A stretch of 52,910 nt of DNA from an uncultured Porphyromonadaceae bacterium (GTDB taxonomy: Bacteria > Bacteroidota > Bacteroidia > Bacteroidales > Muribaculaceae): contig CAMWMK010000013.1 in the NCBI GenBank assembly GCA_947175295.1, positions 1-52,910 of the forward strand. The letters run 5' to 3'. Shown here piece after piece: positions 27,923 through 34,954 of this stretch. Position 1 is the first letter of the stretch. Every line of letters starts with the position of its first letter. The position numbers were made by a program, and so were the translations under genes. A model generated the notes under the pieces. The model was not told the DNA's origin, did not search any database, and worked only from the letters and a program-made list of their open reading frames with translations.

Positions 27923-29940
27923 TATTGATTGGAGTTGAGTAGTTGTTGGTAATAGATTCCGTACCACAAGCCGGTACCTGAAACCGTTAACTTTGGTATG
28001 CCTAATCTTTTCATGATAGCTATGAACATAGGTAGACCAAGTCGCATAACGATTTGTCCGTCAAGTTCGTTACGGTGTTTGTTATAGTTGCTTTCGTGGT
28101 TAACGGCATAATACAGTTCACGCGCATAGGTATACTGTGATTTCAGCATTTCATCCAGAGATTGAACTTTTGTCTGAAGATCTTCTATAGTAAGAACTGT
28201 ATCGTGTTGCTGTGGATTACCTTTTTTACCTGTTGCTTTGGTAATGGCGGTACCAACAGCAATACAGAATATATCTCCGTTAACAGGGAAACCATCTGAG
28301 ATATTCTTGTAAAGGGTATCAAGGCGGTCACGGATAAGCTTATCAGCATTAGCCAGTGCTTGACGCAATGTTGTATGTTCGTTTGCCTCTTTGAACAGAA
28401 TGGTTCGGAGCACCTCTGTCCCAAGGTTCATAGAATATGATTTTATGCATTCGCTGCGATCCTTAAAGAGAGATACCTCAGTGGAACCCCCACCTTGGTC
28501 AATAATCATTTGATATTTGCTTATGCTCAATTCCTCTTTGTTTTTAGTAGAAAAGAGGAAAGCATATATGGTTGCAGCTGCTTCTTCCTCCTTTTTGAGT
28601 ATACGAACATTAACATTAGCTTCGGTGCGGATACAAGCGAGTATTTCGTCGCGGTTGGCAGCGGTACGGTATGCAGCGGTGGCTACGGTATATAATCGAT
28701 CGACTCCATGCTCTATAGCTAATCTACGATAGCTAATGATTGTAGGGAGTACTCGATTTCTAAAATAATCCATATCCATACGATTGTTAATATCAAGACC
28801 GCGCCCGGTATCTGTCTTACTTGCTTCACGAAAGAAGCATTTGAAATCGAAACGCTTTTGGATGTTCTCTTTGATAAGAGATGGATTTTCACCAATCAGC
28901 AATTTCACAGCCTTTGTGGAAAGTTCCAGAACTGCAATCTTCTGCGGTTGATTTGTCGGACGTAGAATGGTTTCAATCTTGCGTAGCTCTATCTCCTTAT
29001 CGGTGATGTCCCGGCGATTCATGTTAAGTGTCTTATCGCTTGTAAGGGATTGCGTACTAAGAGGGAAGATCGCACGGCTATAAAGATTGGAGTTTAACTC
29101 AGTAAGGTATGTGCGTAGGACTGGAAGCCATTCTTTGGTTGAGTGACGTTTGTTCTCCTTGAAGATCTCATAAAAGAACTTTTTGATCTCAAAGGGCAAG
29201 TTATACCATATTGCCTCCCATTGGCCTTTGGGTGTGGCGTTTTCGTCATTGTCCCCAAGGGGGAAAACAAAGTCGTGCTTGACAATATTTTCTTGTAGGG
29301 AGGCACCGCCGGTTCTCGAATAAGGATGTTTCCCCGGAACATATATCTCAAAGAGTAATGTTGCTAATGAAAAATATTCATGTTCCTTTGTTCGGAGGAA
29401 GGTTCCGAAGTCTCGGTTCTGGATTTCGGGAGCGGTAAAAGCCATAGTGCCAACAGGGCAAGGAAATTCATCAATCTGAAAGCTGTCAGTGTCTAATATA
29501 TAGAATTCATCGAATTCTTTCACCACAATGTTGTTTGGATTAATGTCACCAATGAGAATGTTATTGTCGTGAAGATACTGGATAGCTTCAAGAAGATTAA
29601 TTAAGAACTGAGTCAACTCGATTCTAGACCACTTTCCAAACTTCAGTTTGAATAGTTGTGGTTGAAATATACTCTTTGCAAGGTCATGCCCGTATGCTTT
29701 AGGCATAAGATATCCGACAAACTCGTTATTCTTATCAAAGAGTAATTCAGAAGGAGTACAGATATGTGGATTGGAGATACCCTTTGAGATGAAGCGCTTG
29801 ATTTTTTCATAGCGTGGTTTCGGGTCAGAGAATATCTTGGCAACCGTATTGTCTGAAACCTCGTACACAGCACCTTCTCCACCATGACCAAGTTCGTTAC
29901 CCAATTGAACGGTCGATCCGTTATTCCTATAATATAACAT
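27922..29940 (-). CDS. Ser/Thr protein kinase-like domain fused to a Ppx/GppA phosphatase-like domain
   Basis: The 672-residue protein is a two-domain fusion. Residues 10-290 are kinase-like: glycine loop LGHGGEGAVY, Lys35 in VAKIF, catalytic loop IGDINPNN (Asp132, Asn137), and DTD (Asp150) replacing DFG thirteen residues after Asn137. TAPEI marks the activation segment. The GDINPNN/DTD style is that of kinases in TerY-P modules. Residues about 334-665 are Ppx/GppA-like (ASKHA fold): ATAAYRTAANRDEIL, LKKEEEAAATIY and DQGGGSTEVSLF (Asp481). The first phosphate motif is altered (VLELSTKAVKLLI instead of a D-x-G-S-N-S type). Ppx/GppA enzymes cleave polyphosphate or pppGpp. Whether this copy is active is unknown. 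Confidence 0.9.
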   Translation of the reverse strand: MLYYRNNGSTVQLGNELGHGGEGAVYEVSDNTVAKIFSDPKPRYEKIKRFISKGISNPHICTPSELLFDKNNEFVGYLMPKAYGHDLAKSIFQPQLFKLKFGKWSRIELTQFLINLLEAIQYLHDNNILIGDINPNNIVVKEFDEFYILDTDSFQIDEFPCPVGTMAFTAPEIQNRDFGTFLRTKEHEYFSLATLLFEIYVPGKHPYSRTGGASLQENIVKHDFVFPLGDNDENATPKGQWEAIWYNLPFEIKKFFYEIFKENKRHSTKEWLPVLRTYLTELNSNLYSRAIFPLSTQSLTSDKTLNMNRRDITDKEIELRKIETILRPTNQPQKIAVLELSTKAVKLLIGENPSLIKENIQKRFDFKCFFREASKTDTGRGLDINNRMDMDYFRNRVLPTIISYRRLAIEHGVDRLYTVATAAYRTAANRDEILACIRTEANVNVRILKKEEEAAATIYAFLFSTKNKEELSISKYQMIIDQGGGSTEVSLFKDRSECIKSYSMNLGTEVLRTILFKEANEHTTLRQALANADKLIRDRLDTLYKNISDGFPVNGDIFCIAVGTAITKATGKKGNPQQHDTVLTIEDLQTKVQSLDEMLKSQYTYARELYYAVNHESNYNKHRNELDGQIVMRLGLPMFIAIMKRLGIPKLTVSGTGLWYGIYYQQLLNSNQ

Positions 29941-29969
29941 ATGATATAAATTATTGATTCAATGTAAAG

Positions 29970-30454
29970 TTAATCGGAAATTACGACATTATGATTTATG
30001 TCCAGGCTGTGTAGTGTAGAATATCTTACGCTGAATACCACACGTTTTACATCAGGATGCCTTATGACATCTTGAAGACGTTGTGTAAACTTAAGCTCAA
30101 TGCTGTCGAATATCCGAGTCATAACATTCTCTGCCATTGACTCCGGATGGCGATATTTAGTTAGTGTAAAATAAAAGCGGGAGCCTTATCGTTACTCGTC
30201 CCGCAACCTGTAGCCGTCGAACTTGCTATATCGCCAGAACGAGTAACTTCGACTCCACGCTGTATATGCAGATACCCAAAACCCATCTCAAGCATATGCT
30301 TGAAATGAGCCCGGATAGGTATATACATACCCGTGACGTCTATTGTTACTCTGTTCTTTAGCGATGTTTGGAGTGTTCGACGTTCCAGGTTGCAAAGAAC
30401 AAAGCGTCAATATACGCTTTTACTAAAATATGTCTGAGATTTCCCGCGTGCCAT
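29970..30454 (-). pseudogene. Broken first cistron upstream of the kinase gene (nonsense codon plus frameshift)
   Basis: From ATG 30454 the frame reads MARGKSQTYFSKSVY, then TGA at 30409-30407. It continues in the same frame (RFVLCNLERRTLQTSLKNRV, GMYIPIRAHFKHMLEMGFGY, GVEVTRSGDIASSTATGCG) to a TAA at 30161. Near CGCTTTTATTTT (about 30170-30180) the sense moves to the -1 frame and runs as YFTLTKYRHPESMAENVMTR through RVVFSVRYSTLHSLDINHN to a TAA at 29970. Restoring both lesions gives one protein of about 160 residues with no recognised domain. Two intact 55-codon pieces (30328-30161 and 30137-29970) remain. A good promoter precedes it and the kinase gene follows 29 bases later, so it was probably the operon's first gene. 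Confidence 0.6.
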
Positions 30455-30501
30455 TACGTTAGCTTTTTCAAGCCAACCCCTACAGCGTGGAAGTCTTAAT
30501 G

Positions 30502-30532
30502 CAAAATTACAAAAAAAATTTTACTTCTCAAA
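30502..30532 (-). promoter_or_regulatory. Bacteroidetes-type promoter of the kinase/vWA/PP2C operon
   Basis: On the minus strand TTTG (30532-30529) is followed after 19 bases by TAATTTTG (30509-30502), matching the -33/-7 consensus and spacing. It lies 47 bases before the ATG at 30454 and is the best promoter upstream of the operon. A weaker TAACTTTA (29972-29965) just before the kinase gene may be secondary. Confidence 0.7.
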
Positions 30533-30554
30533 AAAATTATGCTTATAAACATAA

Positions 30555-30790
30555 TTATTTTTTAGCTGTCCCATCTATTCTATAGACTCCTCCATACACT
30601 TCCTCGAGACCAGTTACATTAAGTTCCGTAGGCTGTCCTCCGTCTTTTGGAGCATGAGGCGTTTGTGGCTTAGCTGGTGCTCTGCCATCAGGTCGTAGTC
30701 GCAGGGTGTCTCGCCTATCTTGATGGTTAGGACTAATAGCTCTAAGAATAAAAGAAACCCATAGGTTCCAGAATGGAACATGTGTTCATT
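30555..30790 (-). pseudogene. Decayed coding stretch of unknown origin
   Basis: Two overlapping minus-strand frames both look protein-like. One gives MFHSGTYGFLLFLELLVLTI and ends at 30614. The other gives RPDGRAPAKPQTPHAPKDGG and EEVYGGVYRIDGTAKK and ends at 30555. Neither has a clear start with a ribosome site, and the sense seems to switch between them. I read this as a remnant of one gene broken by a frameshift. The rest of the 30455-30921 gap holds only the operon promoter and a 33-codon plus-strand frame that I do not support. Confidence 0.35.
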
Positions 30791-30921
30791 CCATCCAGTT
30801 CTCCGGATTTGTAGATAATTGTCCAGATTTTATGGCGGATGGAACAAATAGCAAACGCTAATGTCATCGAAAAAGTTACTGTTGGACTGCAAGCGGCGGC
30901 CGGAGGCACGCCGTTCCACCG

Positions 30922-31348
30922 CTACGCAGTAAGCGGGTAAATGGACGCGCGCCTGGTCGGCACGGCGGAGCTTACAAAGCGCCGTTCCATGGCTACGCGG
31001 ACGAAGGGGAGGAGGTTTCCCTCGGGATTGTGCGGTCGGCGGGCGTTATGGTCGTCTATGATGGAGAAGACCATCTCTCGGTACTTTTCCTTGAATTCCG
31101 ATTCCTCCAGCGTTTCCTTGAAGAGCACCGCCATGTGTTCCGGAGGATTGCAGAAGGCTCCGCACCCCCAGGCCCCGAGCACGAGCGAGTCATGGCTCTG
31201 CTTCAGTCCTATACGCAGTTCAACGCAGCGTCCCGAGTCGGTGATGTAACGTCCCTCATTGACAATCCTGATGGATGGTATCGAGGAAGATTTCGACGCG
31301 CTCCTCACGCTCCTCCTCCCACGTTTTCTTCTTGTGATATTGACTCAT
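30922..31348 (-). pseudogene. TIGR02452/microbial PARG-like protein remnant with internal deletion
   Basis: The intact open frame 31308-30922 carries HDSLVLGAWGCGAFCNPPEH followed by ALF/VLFKETLEE-type helices. That is the C-terminal part of the macro-domain-fold PARG-like family (TIGR02452, DUF2263). Upstream, in another frame from ATG 31348, MSQYHKKKTWEEEREERVEI reads as the family's N-terminus, and NEGRYITDSGRCVEL resumes it after a frame switch near 31270. About 150 central residues expected between VELRIG and LKQSHDSLVLG are missing, including most of the ADP-ribose-binding core. The gene is therefore dead. Intact relatives reverse ADP-ribosylation and are common neighbours of Ter-type and conflict systems. 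Confidence 0.65.
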
Positions 31349-31549
31349 ACTTATAACTTTTATATCTATATACCCATAAGCATCCCAATGTAAACAGTGT
31401 CCACATGCGGCGTCCGGAGTGTACTGCTTCATTGCTGTGCAGTAAGCGGAGGCTTGATTTATATGGCAGAGGGATAGTGACTTATGAAATATGGGATGAA
31501 ATCTGAAACAATTGGAACAATACTGAAAGCCTACTGGAGGATTGATTCG

Positions 31550-31557
31550 TATCTTTG
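31550..31557 (+). promoter_or_regulatory. -7 promoter element before the free-standing DUF362 gene
   Basis: TATCTTTG followed by CA matches TAnnTTTG and lies 38 bases before the ATG at 31596. It marks the start of the second polysaccharide block. The gap 31349-31549 holds nothing else I can support. Confidence 0.6.
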
Positions 31558-31595
31558 CATTGTCAATCAGAAATCAAATACAAAAACCATACAGC

Positions 31596-33500
31596 ATGAA
31601 AACTTCAATCATTAGAAAGGCTTTCGTCTCGGCCATACTTACTCTCAGTGCTGTCAGTGCGTCGACCTTCGCCCAAAAAATACAGCAGGATGACAAAGGC
31701 ACTGATATGGGGCAGTTCAATCCCATAGATGCTCCAAACAGCCCTATGGGTATAGCGCGAGGCATTCATCCGGGGCGTGTGGCATGGGCACATGACGCGA
31801 AAGCGGCCGCGTGGGACGGCACCCACGGTCTTTACTCAGATGCCGACAACAACAGCCAGACACGTGTCGACGACATGATGGAAGGGGTGATAATGTCGCT
31901 TACCACAGCCTCCTCTCCGGCAGACGCATGGAATCAGCTCTTCAAGACCTTCAATGAGAAGAAGGGTAAGGGCGCGGTAGGCTATCGTAAAGGCGAGAAA
32001 GTGGCTGTAAAGATCAATCTAAACGACAACGGCGGATCCAACATAATCGATGCCACCCCCCAGTCGGTGCTGTCGCTGCTGCATCAACTCGTAGACATAG
32101 CCGGCGTAGCTCAGGAAGATATAACTGTCTATGATGCCCAGCGAAGGGGAATCTCAGCGGTATATATGTATGTGGAGCCGCTCTATCCTAAGGTAAACTA
32201 TCAGAACTGGGGCGGTTTCGTGCCTGATGTCATCACTTACTCGAGCGAAATCACAGATCCCGGAGCCAGGAGCCTCGCCAAAGCAGCATATGATGCGGAA
32301 TACATGATAAACATGGCCTTGATGAAACGTCACTCGCAGCCTACCGACAAGTGGAGTGACGGTGCGGGGCAGACAGGCATCACATGCACGGGTAAGAACC
32401 AGTTCGGTTCAATTGCCAACGTGCCTCCGCTGCATATGTCGATCAGGGACTGGAGTCACGCCCGTGGCATGGGCACCTACAACAGCATAGTAGACCTAAT
32501 GGCGCATGACAGGATAGGAGAGAACACCCTGGTCTATATAGTCGACGCCATGTATGTCAATCCCAAGCATAACGGAAAGGCAGTGAAATTCAAGCGGGCC
32601 CCCTTCAACGACGGCTGGACCTCGAGTTTCCTTGCCTCCAACGACGAAGTGGCCATAGAGTCGGTAGTACTCGACTTCATCTTCTCAGAGCTTCCGCTCG
32701 CCGCCAACGCCGATAATTTCCTTCATGAGGCCGCCAATATCGGAAACCCTCCATCAGGAGTGAAGTACGTCGGCGCTCCACTCAAAAGCCTCGGAGTACA
32801 TGAACACTGGAACAATCCGGACGACCGTCAGTACAGCCGCAACCTCGGGACCGGCGACGGCATAGAGCTTTACAGGGTGCAGCTTGACGCGGACCGCCCC
32901 GCGGTAGAGACCTTTTGGGCCGACAATACGGTCATAAGAAAAGGGACTCCAGCCGTAATCAGCTGGACCACTTCTAACGGTGACATAGTGAAACTCAACG
33001 GCAAGAAAGTCAAGGCCGACGGCTCAATGACCGTGAAACCATCGAAGACCTCATCCTATAAAATCGAAGTCACCGGCAAGGACGGAAAGAAGGCAACCCA
33101 GGACATGGTCATCAAAGTGGTCAGCGACATCAATACCTATACCCCACAGCAGGCTTCGACCGAAGGGACATTCATCATCAACGAAGCGGGACATCTCACT
33201 CTTTCCGGAGAACGTGGTAAGGATACTAACATCGCCACATGGACTGTGGAGGTACCCGAAGATGGCACCTATCTCTTGAAATCCGTATATACCGGCGGCA
33301 ACCCCGCGCCCGCCTATATCTATGTGGACGGCGCCCAGGTGACTGAAAACTATGGCTGGCTCGCATCCATAGGCAACACACCGAGGGAATACTACTTCCC
33401 CATCTATCTGAAGAAGGGAAAGTCTAAGCTCGGCATGGAGATAAAAGGACGCCGAAGCAACGAAATCCATTCCATCGGCCTTTCAAAAGAACTCAAATAA
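31596..33500 (+). CDS. Secreted DUF362 domain protein with C-terminal beta-sandwich domains
   Basis: The start at 31596 gives a signal peptide (MKTSIIRKAFVSAILTLSAV ending at FAQ). The upstream extension to 31542 overlaps the promoter. The 634-residue protein has a DUF362 domain at about 40-430 (ARGIHPGRVAWAHD, GYRKGEKVAVKINLN, KRHSQPTDKW, GITCTGKNQFG, LKSLGVHEHWNN, QYSRNLGTGDGIEL). An Ig-like domain (about 435-520) and a carbohydrate-binding-like sandwich follow (GTYLLKSVYTGG, AYIYVDGAQV). The DUF362 part matches the C-terminal domain of the GH28 fusion encoded at 18894. An extracytoplasmic DUF362 protein with a CBM-like tail points to glycan work rather than the redox roles suggested for ferredoxin-linked DUF362 proteins. 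Function unknown. Confidence 0.85.
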   Translation: MKTSIIRKAFVSAILTLSAVSASTFAQKIQQDDKGTDMGQFNPIDAPNSPMGIARGIHPGRVAWAHDAKAAAWDGTHGLYSDADNNSQTRVDDMMEGVIMSLTTASSPADAWNQLFKTFNEKKGKGAVGYRKGEKVAVKINLNDNGGSNIIDATPQSVLSLLHQLVDIAGVAQEDITVYDAQRRGISAVYMYVEPLYPKVNYQNWGGFVPDVITYSSEITDPGARSLAKAAYDAEYMINMALMKRHSQPTDKWSDGAGQTGITCTGKNQFGSIANVPPLHMSIRDWSHARGMGTYNSIVDLMAHDRIGENTLVYIVDAMYVNPKHNGKAVKFKRAPFNDGWTSSFLASNDEVAIESVVLDFIFSELPLAANADNFLHEAANIGNPPSGVKYVGAPLKSLGVHEHWNNPDDRQYSRNLGTGDGIELYRVQLDADRPAVETFWADNTVIRKGTPAVISWTTSNGDIVKLNGKKVKADGSMTVKPSKTSSYKIEVTGKDGKKATQDMVIKVVSDINTYTPQQASTEGTFIINEAGHLTLSGERGKDTNIATWTVEVPEDGTYLLKSVYTGGNPAPAYIYVDGAQVTENYGWLASIGNTPREYYFPIYLKKGKSKLGMEIKGRRSNEIHSIGLSKELK

Positions 33501-33517
33501 TACGAATATCAGGCATC

Positions 33518-34885
33518 ATGAAAAAGACTGCGCTAACGATAATACTCACGCTGCTGACTGCTATAACCCTGAGTGCTGCATCGTACGACATTAGGAAATA
33601 CGGGGCGAAGGGTAATGGTAAGACCCTTGATACCTCAGCCATTCAGAAGGCCATAGACGCCTGCAACAAGGCGGGGGGAGGACGTGTCACAGTGCCCCAG
33701 GGCACTTATCTGTCGGCCACCATACAGCTTAAAGACAATGTGGAGCTTCATCTTGAAGAAGGAGCTACTATCCTCGGGACTACCGATTACAAGGCCTACC
33801 GCAACCTGGATCCATTTACAGAAGGTCTCGGAATTGACGTAGGGAGTGCGTTGCTTGTAGCGGTAGACGCGCGAAATGTCTCTGTGACGGGGCATGGCGT
33901 AATAGACGGCCAGGGAAGCGCGCTTAAGGAACGTCACATAAAGGAAGACAAGCGTCCGGAGCGTGAGCGCTGGGGCATGCGCCCGTTTCTCCTGCGCTGG
34001 GTACGCTGCGAAGGAGTGAATGTAAAGAACGTCACTCTAAAATTCGCCGGAGCATGGACCTCACACTATTTCCGTTGCAACGACGTGACCATCGACAGCA
34101 TCACCATCCGTAGCTACGGAGTAGCGCACAACGACGGAATCAATATCGACGGATGCAAGCATGTGAGGATAAGCAACTGCGATATCCGCAGCGGCGATGA
34201 CGCCCTCTGCTTCAAGACCACATCGGCACAGGCGGGATGCGACGACATCATAGTCAGCAACATGCGTCTGCGTTCCAACCAGGCAGGCATAAAGATGGGT
34301 ACCGAATCGATGGCCCCATTCGAGAACATAAAGATCTCCAACTGCCACATCTACGAGACACGCAACGGAGGAATAAAGCTCTTCTCAGTAGACGGAGCTC
34401 ATCTGCGCAACGTAGAGATAAGCGACATCACCATGAGCGAAGTACGTACTCCCATGATGTTCCGTCTCGGTTCGCGCCTGAGCGTATTCCGCAAATCTGA
34501 AGACACACAGCAGCCTGTAGGCACGTTCGAGAACGTCGTGGTCCGCAACGTCATGGCAGTGGCCGCCGACAAGGCGCAGCTCGATCCACCCTCCGGGATC
34601 CTCATCACCGGCATCCCCGGACACTGCATCACCAACCTCACGCTGGAGAACATCCACATCCGTCTGCTTGGCGGAGGCACTACGGAAGATGCTCTCTTCA
34701 AGGTACCGGAGAAGGAGGACGCCTATCCCGAGGTGTCGACTTTCGCGCCGAAGATCCCGGCCTACGGAGTGTGGGCGCGCCATGTGAAGGGGCTGAAGCT
34801 CAAGAATGTCACGTTTGAACTTAAGAATCCCGACGCGCGGCCGGAGATCATCTGCGAGGACGGCGACATGGAGGTTTATAAGTGA
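33518..34885 (+). CDS. GH28 polygalacturonase/rhamnogalacturonase-type enzyme
   Basis: The 455-residue protein has a signal peptide (MKKTALTIILTLLTAITLSA) and a beta-helix starting YDIRKYGAKGNGKTLDTSAI. The GH28 acidic triad is in place: Asp206 in HNDGINIDG and Asp227-Asp228 in SGDDAL, with the 21-22 residue spacing of characterised polygalacturonases. The GHG motif that normally follows is replaced by SNQAGIKMGTES, so the usual catalytic histidine is missing. That is seen in some bacterial GH28 subgroups with exo-activity, by recollection. It should act on galacturonic-acid-containing backbones. It begins 17 bases after the DUF362 gene. Confidence 0.92.
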   Translation: MKKTALTIILTLLTAITLSAASYDIRKYGAKGNGKTLDTSAIQKAIDACNKAGGGRVTVPQGTYLSATIQLKDNVELHLEEGATILGTTDYKAYRNLDPFTEGLGIDVGSALLVAVDARNVSVTGHGVIDGQGSALKERHIKEDKRPERERWGMRPFLLRWVRCEGVNVKNVTLKFAGAWTSHYFRCNDVTIDSITIRSYGVAHNDGINIDGCKHVRISNCDIRSGDDALCFKTTSAQAGCDDIIVSNMRLRSNQAGIKMGTESMAPFENIKISNCHIYETRNGGIKLFSVDGAHLRNVEISDITMSEVRTPMMFRLGSRLSVFRKSEDTQQPVGTFENVVVRNVMAVAADKAQLDPPSGILITGIPGHCITNLTLENIHIRLLGGGTTEDALFKVPEKEDAYPEVSTFAPKIPAYGVWARHVKGLKLKNVTFELKNPDARPEIICEDGDMEVYK

Positions 34886-34954
34886 AGAGTGAAGAGTGGA
34901 GAGGGGAGAGTGAGGGATGGAGTGGGGATTGAAATTTATGAAAAATAAGACAAC

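Noticed and set aside
30407..30409. Selenocysteine reading of the TGA in the first cistron of the operon
   Set aside because: No SECIS-like hairpin is recognisable just downstream, and a second lesion in the same gene favours decay.
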